A stretch of 64,000 nt of DNA from an uncultured Spirochaetota bacterium (lineage in GTDB: Bacteria > Spirochaetota > UBA4802 > UBA5550): assembly GCA_937872225.1 (NCBI GenBank), contig CALMRZ010000012.1, positions 44,301 to 108,300 on the forward strand. The letters are read 5' to 3'. Below the pieces are notes generated by a model. It was not told the DNA's origin. It saw only the letters and a list, made by a program, of their open reading frames with translations, and made no database searches. Made by a program: the position numbers and the translations under genes. Each line of letters begins with the position of its first letter. Within the stretch, counting starts at the first letter, position 1. Of the stretch, positions 17,471-27,083 are shown in pieces.

Positions 17471-20110
17471 CTACCCGTTCTTCCCGGCCATTTCGCGGGC
17501 CATGGAAACCGCCTTCCCAATCGCCTCTTTCAGGCCCTCCGGCGACTTGCCGCCGGCCTGGGCCATGTCCGTGCGCCCGCCGCCGCCGCCGCCGACAAGC
17601 TTTGCTGCTTCCTTTATGATTTTCCCGCAGTCGATCCCCTTCTTCACGGCGCTTTTTGTCGCGGCGAAAAGGAGCAGGGCCTTGCCATCGGCGGTTGATC
17701 CGAACAGGACGACCGCGTTCTGGTCCTTTTCCCTGATCGCGTCAGAAAGGTTCCTTAGCTCATCGGCTCCCATGCCGTTGAAGGTCTGGGACACGATCGT
17801 CACTCCTCCGACGGATTCAGCCTTGGCCAGAATAGAATCCAGCCCCGTAGACAGGCTGTCCTTTTTCAGCTTTTCAAGCTCTTTCTCCAGCATCCTGTTG
17901 CGCCTGACCAGTTCGTCGATCTTCTTGACAAGGGACGATTCGGAAACGTTCACCAGGTTCACCAGGGCCGATACCGTTTCCTCGTGGCTGTTGTATCGCT
18001 CGAGAATTCCCCTGAGGGTCGCCGCCTCGATCCTCCGCATGCCCGCCCCCGGCGAGGCTTCTCGCAGAATTTTAAACAGGCCGATCTGACCGGTGGCTGC
18101 TGCATGGGTGCCCCCGCAGAGTTCCTTGCTGTAATCGCCCACTGACACGACCCTGACCGTGTCCTCATACTTCTCGTCGAACACCGCCATGGCGCCGGTC
18201 TTGACTGCGTCCTGGTATTTCATGACCGTGGTTGTAACCGGTATGTTCTCCCAGATTTTCCTGTTCACCATCTCTTCCACTTCCTTTATTTCGCCGGCGC
18301 TCAGGGCGTTGAAGTGGCTGAAGTCAAAGCGCATCCGGTCCGGAGCGACCAGCGATCCGGCCTGCTTCACATGGCCCCCCAGGACCGTGCGGAGGGCCGC
18401 ATGGAGAAGGTGGGTCACCGTGTGGTTCGCCCGGATCAGGTTCCGGTTCACCACGTCAATGGCGGCCTCGACCCGGTCACCTTTTTTGAATTCTCCCCTG
18501 GTGACCTCGCCTATATGAATGATCGTCTTATTGTTTTTCCTGGTGTCTTCAACGCGGAATTCAGCTCCGGAGGAGGAGGTGATGGTGCCGATGTCTCCCA
18601 CCTGCCCGCCCGATTCTCCGTAGAAAGGGGTTTCCTTCAGCACCATGAGGCCCTTCGAGCCGCCGGCAAGGCAGTCAACGGGAGCCGTGCCGTCATGGAG
18701 AAGCTCAACAATTGATGCCGCGCGTTCAACCTCATATCCCCGGAAGACCGTGTCAGCGGCGGATTTTCCTATGGCCTCACAGGCCTCGTCCAGGCTGCCG
18801 GATGACGCTTTCCAGCTCTGCTTGCCCCGTTCCCGCTGTTTCTCCATCTCTTCTTCGTAGCCCTTGATGTCCACGTCAAGGCCGCGCTCAAGGGCGATCT
18901 CCCGGGTCATCTCCAGGGGAAAGCCGAAGGTGTCGTGGAGAATGAAGGCATCAGTGCCGGATATGATCTTTTCCCCGGTCTTCGTGCACTCTTTCATGAT
19001 TTCCTCGAGGCGGTCCATGCCGTTTTCGAGGGTCTCCAGGAAACGCCGTTCCTCGGATTCAATGACCTTTTTCACGTTTACCGAGGACTCCTTGATCTCA
19101 GGATAAAAGTCCCCCATGATCCCGACGATCGGGTCGACCACGGCATAGATGAAGGGTTCCGCAATGCCGAGCTGGCGGGTGAAACGCATGGCGCGCCGGA
19201 GGATGCGCCGCAGCACGTATCCCCTGCCGTCGTTGGAGGGATACACGCCGTCCGATACCGCAAAGGTTATGGCCCGTGCGTGCTCGGCGATTATGTTGAC
19301 CGGCACTTTCCTGCCGTCGCGGTAATCGATCTTCGCGCGGTCGCACACGAACTTGATGATGCTGATGAACTCGTCGGTCTCGAACACGGAATCCACGTTC
19401 TGCACAAGGGCGGCCAGGCGCTCGAGGCCCATGCCCGTGTCGATGCCGGGCCTGGGGAGGGGATGGAGCTTTCCCGCTGCGTCCTGGTTGTACTGGTTGA
19501 ATACCAGGTTCCAGTATTCCAGGAAACGCTCGCATTCGCATCCCGGCTTGCAGTCGGGCTTTCCGCACCCGTATGCCTCGCCCCTGTCGATATAGAGCTC
19601 GGAGCAGGGACCGCAGGCGCCGGTATCGCCGGCCGGGCCCCAGAAGTTGTCGGCCTTTCCGAGCCGCACGATCTTGTTATCGGGAATGCCGATATTCTTG
19701 TTCCACAGGGCAAAGGCCTCGTCGTCATCCTGGTAAATGGACACCCATATCTTTTCCGCCGGGAAGCCGATCACCTTGGTGGAATAATCCCAGGCAAATT
19801 CGATCGCCTCTTTCTTGAAATAATCTCCGAAGGAAAAATTTCCCAGCATCTCGAAAAAGGTCAGATGCCGCTTGGTTTTGCCAACGTTCTCAAGGTCGCT
19901 GGTGCGGAGGCATTTCTGCACCGAGGAAGCCCTGGTGTATTCCAGGTCCACGGTGCCGGCGAACATCGGCTTGAACTGCACCATGCCGGCCGTGGTAAAG
20001 AGCAGGGTCGGGTCATCCTTGGGGATGAGGGAGCTGGAAGGGACGATCCGGTGGTCCCGTTCCCTGAAAAAATCGATGAAGGACTTTCTGAGATCCATTA
20101 CTGTGAGCAT
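17471..20110 (-). CDS. alaS: Alanyl-tRNA synthetase
   Basis: An 879-residue class II synthetase that charges tRNA-Ala. Seen in order: the aminoacylation core (RKSFIDFFRERDH, LLFTTAGMVQFKPMF, class II motif 3 area with GMGLERLA), the editing domain with HTVTHLLH and CGGTHAAATG (zinc/editing site), a coiled coil and a C-Ala domain with the glycine-rich LVGGGGGGRTDMAQAGG. The start at 20110 is chosen because AGGCGGT lies about 7 bases upstream; ATG 20098 is also possible, and the longest frame to 20167 is unlikely. Confidence 0.97.
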   Translation of the reverse strand: MLTVMDLRKSFIDFFRERDHRIVPSSSLIPKDDPTLLFTTAGMVQFKPMFAGTVDLEYTRASSVQKCLRTSDLENVGKTKRHLTFFEMLGNFSFGDYFKKEAIEFAWDYSTKVIGFPAEKIWVSIYQDDDEAFALWNKNIGIPDNKIVRLGKADNFWGPAGDTGACGPCSELYIDRGEAYGCGKPDCKPGCECERFLEYWNLVFNQYNQDAAGKLHPLPRPGIDTGMGLERLAALVQNVDSVFETDEFISIIKFVCDRAKIDYRDGRKVPVNIIAEHARAITFAVSDGVYPSNDGRGYVLRRILRRAMRFTRQLGIAEPFIYAVVDPIVGIMGDFYPEIKESSVNVKKVIESEERRFLETLENGMDRLEEIMKECTKTGEKIISGTDAFILHDTFGFPLEMTREIALERGLDVDIKGYEEEMEKQRERGKQSWKASSGSLDEACEAIGKSAADTVFRGYEVERAASIVELLHDGTAPVDCLAGGSKGLMVLKETPFYGESGGQVGDIGTITSSSGAEFRVEDTRKNNKTIIHIGEVTRGEFKKGDRVEAAIDVVNRNLIRANHTVTHLLHAALRTVLGGHVKQAGSLVAPDRMRFDFSHFNALSAGEIKEVEEMVNRKIWENIPVTTTVMKYQDAVKTGAMAVFDEKYEDTVRVVSVGDYSKELCGGTHAAATGQIGLFKILREASPGAGMRRIEAATLRGILERYNSHEETVSALVNLVNVSESSLVKKIDELVRRNRMLEKELEKLKKDSLSTGLDSILAKAESVGGVTIVSQTFNGMGADELRNLSDAIREKDQNAVVLFGSTADGKALLLFAATKSAVKKGIDCGKIIKEAAKLVGGGGGGRTDMAQAGGKSPEGLKEAIGKAVSMAREMAGKNG

Positions 20111-20293
20111 GTCATACCGCCTGTCATAATCCTCATGGATCGAGGTATTGTGGCAATTTCTTGACACCCCGCCATAAATTTCAAGGAAATATTAATGCCC
20201 CCGGAGTCCCCGGCACCGCGTTCCGGCAATTTTTCCGGAAAGTAACTTTACAAATAGATTCCCCCCGTGGCATGATGCTGTATCATATCAATT

Positions 20294-21007
20294 ATGCACC
20301 TGAAGCGAATAGCATTAACACCGGACAAATATCCCACGGATGCGGATTATCCCTTTAACCTGCCTATTTTCAGGATTACCCGGTCCATTGACTTTTCCAA
20401 ACCCATATCATTTTTTGTGGGAGAGAACGGCAGCGGGAAATCGACCCTGCTCCGGGCCATCGCCATGAAATGCGGCATACACATATGGGAAGGGATGGAG
20501 CGGACCAGGTTCCATTACAATCGCCACGAAAAGGACCTGTGCAGATATATAAACGCGGAATGGGCCGAGGGACCGGTGCCCGGTTCTTTTTTCGCCTCGG
20601 AGATTTTCAGAAATTTTGCCGTCAACCTGGACGAATGGGCATCCATGTCGCCGGCCACCCTTGAGTATTTCGGCGGGAAATCGCTCCTCGAGCAGTCCCA
20701 CGGACAGTGCCACATGTCCTTCTTCAGGAGCCGCTTCCGCATCAGGGGATTGTATCTGCTGGATGAGCCGGAAAACGCCCTGTCACCGAAGCGCCAGATC
20801 GAGCTGCTCGAACTTCTTGACCGGATCGGGAAAGAGGGCCACGCGCAGTTCATCATCGCCACCCATTCCCCCATCCTCATGGCCCTGCCCGGCTCGGAGA
20901 TCTTCAGCTTTGACAGGGCCCCCGTTGAACGGATAGACTATGAGGATACGGACCACTACCGCATCTACCGGACCTTTCTCAACGACAGGAAAGCCCTTCT
21001 CTCCTAG
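20294..21007 (+). CDS. AAA/ABC-type ATPase (AAA_23/AAA_21-like)
   Basis: A 237-residue stand-alone ATPase. Walker A GENGSGKST (about 43-51) is followed by a short lid, a signature-like EQSHGQ (about 133) and Walker B YLLDEPENALSP (about 154-165), with a switch His in IIATHSP. This is the build of small OLD/RecF-like ABC ATPases often annotated only as AAA family ATPase. There is no membrane segment or partner gene. No clear ribosome-binding site precedes the ATG. It is divergent from alaS and converges with a lipoprotein gene (6 bases between stops). Confidence 0.85.
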   Translation: MHLKRIALTPDKYPTDADYPFNLPIFRITRSIDFSKPISFFVGENGSGKSTLLRAIAMKCGIHIWEGMERTRFHYNRHEKDLCRYINAEWAEGPVPGSFFASEIFRNFAVNLDEWASMSPATLEYFGGKSLLEQSHGQCHMSFFRSRFRIRGLYLLDEPENALSPKRQIELLELLDRIGKEGHAQFIIATHSPILMALPGSEIFSFDRAPVERIDYEDTDHYRIYRTFLNDRKALLS

Positions 21008-21013
21008 TGCAGG

Positions 21014-21538
21014 TTACCGTATCAGCGCGTTGATGAATCCGCTTTCAATGGTCAGGCAGTCAGCGGTGCCGGCCCCGTTGCAAACGATCCCTGAAAACGT
21101 GGCCTGCATGAATTTTCCCGGGCCGTCCCACTTGGTTATCTCCAGCCTGAAATCATTGCCGGTTGTGTAGTCAGCGTAGATCGTGTAGGCCGTCCCATTC
21201 CTTGTGTAGGAAAAAAGGCCCGACGAACCTTCCAGATATGCGGCTCCTTCCGAGGGAGCAGAGAGCATGATGCTGACCAGATGGGTTTCCGTGGCTGAGG
21301 TCAGGGCAAACATGCCGCCGGAATTGGTGCCGTCATATGTCAGGCCCGCCGTGTCGTTGAGCATCTTATACTCAGGGACGGTGGCCACGCCGTCGGTAAT
21401 CTGAAAGGTCATGTACGAGGATGAAAAACCGCTGGTTATAGTCACCAATGATTTTGGATCAATGAAACTCGATTCTTCAGCGCAGTTAAGAATAGCCAGT
21501 GCGGATAACGATATGATCAAACCTAACAGCTTCTTCAT
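21014..21538 (-). CDS. Putative lipoprotein of unknown function
   Basis: A protein of 174 residues starting at 21538, preceded by GGGGGA. The signal peptide MKKLLGLIISLSALAILNC ends in a relaxed spirochaetal lipobox (AILNC), making Cys19 the likely lipidated residue. The mature part is rich in Ser, Thr and Gly and looks like a small beta-sandwich. No family is recognised. Confidence 0.75.
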   Translation of the reverse strand: MKKLLGLIISLSALAILNCAEESSFIDPKSLVTITSGFSSSYMTFQITDGVATVPEYKMLNDTAGLTYDGTNSGGMFALTSATETHLVSIMLSAPSEGAAYLEGSSGLFSYTRNGTAYTIYADYTTGNDFRLEITKWDGPGKFMQATFSGIVCNGAGTADCLTIESGFINALIR

Positions 21539-21704
21539 ACTTCCCCCTATGTTTTTACAAACATGCATTACAGTGGTTTTAAAAAGCAGATAATGATAAA
21601 ACTGACGTGTCAGATCAATATTGATGCTTGTATGATACCATACTCCAGATTACAAGAAAAAATGAAATTACATATAAATTTTTTGCAAAATTGCCAGTGG
21701 CGTC

Positions 21705-22337
21705 TTAATCCGGATCTTCCTTCTCGGTTTTCAGTATTTTTTCTATCACACTGCTCACCATATCCGTATCAAAACCCCTGCTGTGGAGAAAGTATGATAA
21801 TTTTGTTATGCTGTTTTTTTTATCTTTAATTGAATCATACTTTTTTAGAGCAATTGCATATAATGCGTCCATGTCGCTGTGCAATGATTTTGAATCTTTC
21901 AGCGCCTGGGTGATAACCGGCCTGGATATGCCCTTTTTCTGAAGTTCGCTGGCAAGGAGCTGTTTTCCCACCGGCTTTCTGCTCAGCTTATTTTGTATAT
22001 ACCGGGCCGCGTAATCCGCGTCATCTATGTATCCCGCATCCCTGAGGCCGTTGACGATCTCGCGTATCAGTGTCGCGTCAAATTTCTTTCTGCCAAGATA
22101 GCGCTCCATCTCAACGGCAGACCGGGGACATATGGCCAGGTAATCCAGGGCCATGTCCCTGCACCGGTACCGCTGGGACTCTTCTTTCATCTGAGCGTAT
22201 TCCATGGTGTCAACGGCCCTCCCCGCTTCCAGGCTGAAGAGACCCGCGACCTGGTACGGTATTTTGAGTACTTCGCCGTTATCAAGGTCAACGGTGATGC
22301 AGTCATTGCCATGTTTTGTTTTTATGATTGTTATCAT
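21705..22337 (-). CDS. recX: Regulatory protein RecX
   Basis: A 210-residue RecX-family protein, which binds RecA filaments and modulates strand exchange. Three repeats of three-helix units are visible; the typical words are ALDYLAICPRSAVEMERYL, GYIDDADYAARYI and KGISRPVI. Length is within the family range. The start at 22337 is preferred because the longer frame to 22370 would begin inside the rpsI terminator hairpin; its ribosome-binding site is weak. recA is not in the window. Confidence 0.88.
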   Translation of the reverse strand: MITIIKTKHGNDCITVDLDNGEVLKIPYQVAGLFSLEAGRAVDTMEYAQMKEESQRYRCRDMALDYLAICPRSAVEMERYLGRKKFDATLIREIVNGLRDAGYIDDADYAARYIQNKLSRKPVGKQLLASELQKKGISRPVITQALKDSKSLHSDMDALYAIALKKYDSIKDKKNSITKLSYFLHSRGFDTDMVSSVIEKILKTEKEDPD

Positions 22338-22356
22338 GGGCCGACACGGACAAATA

Positions 22357-22386
22357 AAAAGAGGATGCATGCAAGCATCCTCTTTT
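22357..22386 (-). terminator. Rho-independent terminator after rpsI
   Basis: GAGGATGC and GCATCCTC arms (22361-22368 and 22375-22382) around a 6-base loop, followed on the minus strand by TTTTTATTTG. It separates the ribosomal protein genes from recX. Confidence 0.85.
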
Positions 22387-22406
22387 CTCCGGTATATTCG
22401 TTCCTG

Positions 22407-22796
22407 CTAACGTTTCGAGAACTGGAACCGCTTCCGCGCTTTTTTCTGTCCCGGCTTCTTCCGCTCAACCTCGCGGGAATCCCGGGTAAGGAAGCCGCCG
22501 TCCCTGAGCTGCTTCCGCAGCTTCTCGTCGGTCTGCACGAGGCAACGGGCAATGCCCATCTTGACCGCGCCGGCCTGGCCTGACCACCCGCCGCCGTCGA
22601 CAATGGCGAGGATGTCGTACTTTCCGAGCATCCCCACGTGTTCAAGGGGCTGGCGCACGATAAGCTCCAGGGTTTTCCGTCGGAAATATTCGTTAATCGG
22701 TTGCTTGTTGATTACCATGTTCCCCGAGCCGGGCGCAAGCCACACCCTGGCGACAGAGGTCTTTCTTCTTCCGGTAGCATAATAACGGTTCGACAT
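22407..22796 (-). CDS. rpsI: 30S ribosomal protein S9
   Basis: A 129-residue S9. Hallmarks are [14 protein letters not shown] at the start, the central INxxP ([10 protein letters not shown]), the [19 protein letters not shown] segment, and the basic tail ending [12 protein letters not shown], whose last Arg reaches the ribosomal P site. Start at 22796 with GGAG upstream; 10 bases past the rplM stop, the standard rplM-rpsI operon. Confidence 0.97.
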   Translation of the reverse strand: MSNRYYATGRRKTSVARVWLAPGSGNMVINKQPINEYFRRKTLELIVRQPLEHVGMLGKYDILAIVDGGGWSGQAGAVKMGIARCLVQTDEKLRKQLRDGGFLTRDSREVERKKPGQKKARKRFQFSKR

Positions 22797-22806
22797 AACA
22801 GCTCCT

Positions 22807-23253
22807 CTATATATCAAGTGGTTCCGGCTTCTGAGCCTGGTGAGGATGCTCGGCGCCGGTGTAAACTTTCAGGTTGCCGAAAAGCTTTCTTCCCAGCCTG
22901 CTTTTCGGAAGCATCAGTCTGACGGCATGTTCTATGACGAATTCCGGCTGTTCCTTCCGGATCTTCTTGATGTTGACGAACTTGATGCCGCCCGGATACT
23001 GGGAATGCCTGAAGTATTCCTTGTCCTCGTCCTTCCGGCCGGTCATGAGAACCTTCTCGGCATTGATGATGATGACATTGTCTCCCATGTCAAGGTTCGG
23101 CGAATACGTCGGCTTGTTCTTGCCGCGCAGTACCTTGGCCACCTCGGAGGCGAGCCTTCCCAAGACTTTCCCGTCCGCATCGACGATAAACCATTTCTTG
23201 TCTATCTCGGATGCCTTCATTGAATATGTTTTTTGAATGCCTTTCATGTTCAT
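22807..23253 (-). CDS. rplM: 50S ribosomal protein L13
   Basis: A 148-residue L13, an early-assembly protein of the large subunit. Typical segments are [39 protein letters not shown] and MLPKSRLGR, followed by [17 protein letters not shown]. Length matches the family. ATG 23253 and ATG 23247 are both possible starts; GAG falls 6 bases before the latter. First gene of the rplM-rpsI operon. Confidence 0.97.
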   Translation of the reverse strand: MNMKGIQKTYSMKASEIDKKWFIVDADGKVLGRLASEVAKVLRGKNKPTYSPNLDMGDNVIIINAEKVLMTGRKDEDKEYFRHSQYPGGIKFVNIKKIRKEQPEFVIEHAVRLMLPKSRLGRKLFGNLKVYTGAEHPHQAQKPEPLDI

Positions 23254-23317
23254 CTCGTACTGTTATATAAAAATAATGGTTTTCCTGAAATTAGCCAAAA
23301 TTAATCGGAAGGTTTAA

Positions 23318-23343
23318 ATTATATACACCCCCTTTTCTGTCAA
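23318..23343 (-). promoter_or_regulatory. Possible rplM promoter
   Basis: On the minus strand a perfect TTGACA (23343-23338) and perfect TATAAT (23323-23318) stand before rplM, but the spacer is only 14 bases instead of 16-18. The hexamers are right; the spacing makes this uncertain. Confidence 0.4.
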
Positions 23344-23543
23344 TAAAAATTATTATTAATTTTGATATTAATTTGAATAGTTTTGCCTTTATGTTATTAT
23401 TTTTAATCCGCGGGACCTTCAGCATGGTTCAAAGCGTAACGATCCCTTTTTCATCCAATCAAAGAAAAACCTATAAAAAATTATCATTAAAATCCTAATA
23501 ATTCAATCTACATACCAGGGGCTCCTCTGCGGTTAAAAATAAT

Positions 23544-23573
23544 TTGACTAATAAAAGAAATGAATAGTATACT
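23544..23573 (+). promoter_or_regulatory. Sigma-70-like promoter of the LPP20-like lipoprotein gene
   Basis: TTGACT (23544-23549), an 18-base spacer and TATACT (23568-23573), each 5/6 to consensus, 39 bases before the ATG. A separate TATAAT at 23585-23590 lacks a -35. Confidence 0.55.
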
Positions 23574-23611
23574 TGCCTTTGCACTATAATTATAAATAAG
23601 GAGTGATCCTG

Positions 23612-24871
23612 ATGAAAAAGGCGATCGTGCTTATATCCTGCTTTGTATTCCTTATCGGCTTACCCTCCTGCGGGGGCGGAAAAAACACCAGAGAGAAGAA
23701 TTCCGGCGACTTTTCCCTTGATGAAAAATACGACCAGAAAGGCTCCACTACCGGCAGGGCTGAAGGCGTGGCGGCGATATTTGACAACGACAAAGCGCTG
23801 GCCCGCGACCGCGCCATCAATGACGCCCGCAACAAGCTGGTTGAGAAGGTCCTGGGGACCACGGTTTCGGGGGAAAGCATGGTGAAGGACTACGAGCTGG
23901 TGAAAATGCTGATACAGTCCAAATCATACGGCCTGGTAAAGAAGGAGAAGATCGTCAGCGAAAAATCTGACAGCGATATGTACCGTGTTGAGCTGGAGGG
24001 AACGGTCGAGCCCGCCGTGGTCGAGGACGCCATCGAGGACGCCCTGAACCGCTACGGCAAGCCGAAGTTCATGATACTCATCAGCGAGACCTTTGAAGGC
24101 AGGGTGAACATGCCCGGGTTCACCGAAACAGAACTGCAGATGCAGGAGCGCATGGGGGCCGTCGGATTCCAGTTCGTGGACATGCAGATCGTCCAGGACC
24201 TGATGAAACGCCAGTACGGGCGCATGTCCAGGGCGATGACCGGCCAGGTCACCGAGGACGTCCAGAACATGCTCCTGAATGATGTCGGCGCCGAGGTGCT
24301 TATCATCGGCACGGCCCAGACCCAGGACCAGTCAAACGTCCTCCGCGCCTATTCCGCCAACATGAAATCCAAGTCGGCCATCGTGCGCCTGAAGGCGGTC
24401 GATGTCTATTCCGGCAGGATACTGGCCACGACCAGCAAGGACGCCCCCGGCGTCCACATCCAGTCCGACACCGCTTCCAAGCGCGCCATCGAGGCCGTGG
24501 TGCGGAAGATACTCGGCGGCAAGGATGAAAGCACCGGACAGTCAAAACCCGGACCCTTCATGGATGAAATTATCAAGCAGTTCGTGAAATCAGCGACGCA
24601 CCGGCAGATCAACCTCTTCATAACGGGCCTGGATTACAACGGAATGAAAAAATTCAGGGAAGAGATCGAGAACAGGATACGCGGCGTCCAGCAGGTGCTG
24701 GAGAAAGGGCGCGTCGGCAGGGCCGCCCGCGTGGAGGTCTATTTCGCCGGCACCACCGCCGAATTCGTCGACGAGCTGAAGGCCAAGGCGGGCAAGCTCG
24801 GCTTTGAATTCGAGATCCCCGACACCTTTCCGAACAGGGTGACCATACAGGCAAAAGCTGTGGGTAAATGA
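23612..24871 (+). CDS. LPP20/FlgT-like lipoprotein
   Basis: A 419-residue lipoprotein: the signal peptide ends LIGLPSC, with Cys about 20, then GGGKNTREK. The start at 23612 was chosen because AAGGAG (23598-23603) lies 8 bases upstream. A domain at about 45-130 has the RDRAINDARNKLVEKVLGTTV pattern of LPP20/FlgT N-terminal domains (split: RAINDARNKL and VEKVLGTTV), followed by a segment resembling the FlgT middle domain (VLIIGTAQTQDQSN, LKAVDVYSGRI). Family members sit at the outer membrane or flagellar basal body. A flagellar role in a spirochaete is speculative. Confidence 0.7.
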   Translation: MKKAIVLISCFVFLIGLPSCGGGKNTREKNSGDFSLDEKYDQKGSTTGRAEGVAAIFDNDKALARDRAINDARNKLVEKVLGTTVSGESMVKDYELVKMLIQSKSYGLVKKEKIVSEKSDSDMYRVELEGTVEPAVVEDAIEDALNRYGKPKFMILISETFEGRVNMPGFTETELQMQERMGAVGFQFVDMQIVQDLMKRQYGRMSRAMTGQVTEDVQNMLLNDVGAEVLIIGTAQTQDQSNVLRAYSANMKSKSAIVRLKAVDVYSGRILATTSKDAPGVHIQSDTASKRAIEAVVRKILGGKDESTGQSKPGPFMDEIIKQFVKSATHRQINLFITGLDYNGMKKFREEIENRIRGVQQVLEKGRVGRAARVEVYFAGTTAEFVDELKAKAGKLGFEFEIPDTFPNRVTIQAKAVGK

Positions 24872-24890
24872 CGACATGCCTCCTGCGATA

Positions 24891-24920
24891 AAAAAGGCCG
24901 TCATTTCGACGGCCTTTTTA
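24891..24920 (+). terminator. Rho-independent terminator
   Basis: AAGGCCGTC and GACGGCCTT arms around a 4-5 base loop with a T-run, 20 bases past the lipoprotein stop. Confidence 0.88.
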
Positions 24921-25004
24921 ACAAAATTTTCTTGCCATTCACCGCGTCTCGCTATATCCTGAACACGTCATTATAACTGATTTCTACAACAAGAAAGTAA
25001 CACC

Positions 25005-25318
25005 ATGAAAAAATTCGTCATGCGGTGACCATCGCCGCCGCAACGCTCCTTACCGCAACCATCGTCCTCGCTGCCACCCTCGGGCAGGTCGTCGCGACCG
25101 TACAGATAATGGACGCATACAAGAAGCCGGTCAGCATACCCAACATCGGCACCAAGGTCGTTGCCGACTTCTATAATGATTACGAGGGAGCCGATGTTAA
25201 CGACCCCTGCGCCGACGTGCTGAAAGAGGCAAAACTGGATGAAAAGACCTTTTATTCATGCGGAATAGCCAACCTCAAAGAAAGTTCCTTGTCATATGCC
25301 ACATTGTCATGCTGCTGA
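25005..25318 (+). pseudogene. Decayed secreted protein gene, possibly redoxin/YtfJ-like
   Basis: ATG 25005 opens a signal peptide (MKKFVMR) but meets TGA at 25026-25028. The continuation lies in another frame from 25025: a hydrophobic stretch (TIAAATLLTATIVLAATLG) then KKPVSIPNIGTKVVADFYND and DVLKEAKLDEKTF, which reads like the start of a small thioredoxin-fold protein. The frame ends abruptly at 25318 with unrelated residues (SSLSYATLSCC), so both a frameshift in the signal peptide and loss of the 3' half are inferred. The family guess is weak. Confidence 0.5.
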
Positions 25319-25367
25319 TGAACGCGATGATGACGCGGATACTGGAAAAAGCGGGACAGGACATGCG

Positions 25368-26096
25368 ATGAAAACGGCGGGAGAGATGATCATGAACGGG
25401 ACAGAAACATGGGAGCGGCTGTTCATCGGCGCCGGAAGCGCGGTGGACTTCCTGTTCCTCGCGCCGCCGAGGATGGCGCATCCCTTCAGGCGGATGGGAA
25501 AGATAACAAGGAATGAATACAAGGGCGAGGTCGATTTGTATATCGATGGGGAATACGCGGCGAAGAACCCCCTGGTCATGGAGCGCTACCATTCCCATGC
25601 CGCCAACAGGCACGGCTGCCTGGTGCGCTGAACCCATGGCGGCGAGAACCGGAAACCCATCCTCTGCCACCATGGGTACATGCTGGGAGACCCCGGGCTG
25701 ACGAAGCGGATGTTCCGGATAAAATAATGAAGCTTTTTCCACTGGGCCTGGACGTCGCTCTTTTCATAGTGCCTTTTCACTGGCGGCGGAGCGCGGGGCC
25801 GCTTATGCAGCGGGGGATCCATCCGCAGCGGGACGATGCGGCGATGACCTGCACGGCGCGTACCGGGTACTCTGCGAAAAAATCAGACGCGTGCGGGTGC
25901 TCCATTCGCCCCTGAACTTCTATCCGAAATTACCCTCGACAGGATACTGGTCGTAGCGTCACGGGGCGACCTGATAAGTCCCCTTGACTATGCGAGCGTC
26001 CCGTGCGACCGGCGGGACATAACGAGGCGTCATTTCATTACCGGCGGGCACAGGCTGATTTTCGAAAAGGAAGATGCGCGGCCGGGGCAGGCATGA
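25368..26096 (+). pseudogene. Alpha/beta-hydrolase remnant with several lesions
   Basis: ATG 25368 opens a frame (MKTAGEMIMNGTETWERL) that runs to an in-frame TGA at 25629. The same frame continues past it with GGENRKPILCHHGYMLGD and LTKRMFRIK to TAA 25725; the next piece, KLFPLGLDVALFIVPFHWRRS, is in a shifted frame, and later LDRILVVASRGDLISPLDYA and FITGGHRLIFEK occur in yet another frame, ending at 26096. The order (HGYML, then GDLISP Asp, then GGH His) is that of an alpha/beta-hydrolase; the nucleophile-elbow GxSxG is not found, so an internal deletion is likely. Confidence 0.6.
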
Positions 26097-26126
26097 ATTC
26101 ATTGATGGCATGGGATTTTCCGCCGG

Positions 26127-26794
26127 TCATGCCTGACCGGCGCGCACAGGGGCTCTTGTATCCCCGCCACCGGGTAGCGCCTGTTGTTCCGGCTTGATAC
26201 CGCCGTATATCAGGGGCAGGGCCTGTTCAACGGCCTTGACCAGACTGTACGACCCGTTATTGAGGCACCAGTCCAGGATGATTCCCCGGTAGAACTGCAA
26301 GACCATAGTGGTTATGGCGGCTGCGGTTTTATCCTTCCGTATCTCACCCTTCTTCTGGGCCTCCCTGACCAGCTCAGCGGTCCTTTTATACAGAGTGTGA
26401 TTTTTTGAAATCAGAAACGATTTCTTCTTCTGGGGATCGGATTCGACATGGTATACCAGCTTCACGGCCTGGTACCCGATCTTCTCCATCTGCTCCATTG
26501 CTTTTTGCTGAAACAGGAATAATTTTTCCAGAGGAAACTGGACCGTGGAAATTTCCTGGAAGATTTCATCGTAATAGGTGTTCAAGTGGATAAAATCCTC
26601 AAGGATTATCTGGTCCTTGGACTTGAAGTGCGTATAAAACGCTCCTTTTGAAAGACCGATTTCTTCGCAGATCTGTGATCTATGATCACATTTTCATAAC
26701 CGTAGCGGTTAAAAAATTCCAGGGAGGTATCGAATATTTTCTGCCTGGTCATCTTTCCCTGGATTTTCCTTTTTGTTAATTTTTCTTTTGGCAT
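26127..26794 (-). pseudogene. TetR-family regulator with a single frameshift
   Basis: The N-terminal frame (start about 26794; ATG 26752 is an alternative start with AGGGAAAG upstream) encodes a TetR-type HTH: TRQKIFDTSLEFFNRYGYENVIID. Near base 26690 the frame breaks; a one-base shift restores QICEEIGLSKGAFYTHFKSKD, the recognition helix and its tail, and then the ligand-binding domain (LNTYYDEIFQEIS ... to 26127). TetR-family members are dimeric repressors. With one lesion it could be recent decay or a sequencing error. Convergent with the hydrolase remnant. Confidence 0.8.
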
Positions 26795-27015
26795 GGTGCG
26801 CAAACTATTGGTCAAGGATACATGGCCCGGTGCGATTGCTCCAAAAACTGGTCCGGATAACCTCACCGGGGGGATCCCCCCTGCGCGCATACCGGCTATG
26901 TCATAAAGAGAATAATTACCGGCATTTTTGTAAATAATAAAAATTGTGCTGTATCCATGGTGCCGCGCGTCTCAGCAGCGTGTTGAAACTTTCGCATCCC
27001 GGGAGATAAAAGGGC

Positions 27016-27043
27016 TTGACCGGGATGCATCAGGCGTTATACT
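27016..27043 (+). promoter_or_regulatory. Sigma-70-like promoter of the glycosyltransferase island
   Basis: TTGACC (27016-27021), a 16-base spacer and TATACT (27038-27043), each 5/6 to consensus, 40 bases before the first glycosyltransferase ATG. Confidence 0.55.
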
Positions 27044-27083
27044 CCTTTATCATCATACCGGTGCATGATCAAACGGCAATTTC

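Larger units (their letters stand above)
23254..23611. other. AT-rich divergent intergenic region (358 bases)
   Basis: No gene of any size was found here. The region is strongly AT-rich and holds the control elements of rplM-rpsI (leftward) and of the LPP20-like lipoprotein gene (rightward), listed separately. The middle (about 23345-23540) shows no recognisable RNA or repeat. Confidence 0.7.

Noticed and set aside
18935..20164. 409-residue plus-strand frame opposite alaS
   Set aside because: Antisense of a certain gene; typical shadow composition.
25258..25371. A 37-residue frame with a hydrophobic centre, overlapping the decayed patch and ending in ATGA with the hydrolase remnant
   Set aside because: No ribosome-binding site, and it lies in a decayed region; it is likely a by-product of frameshifts.
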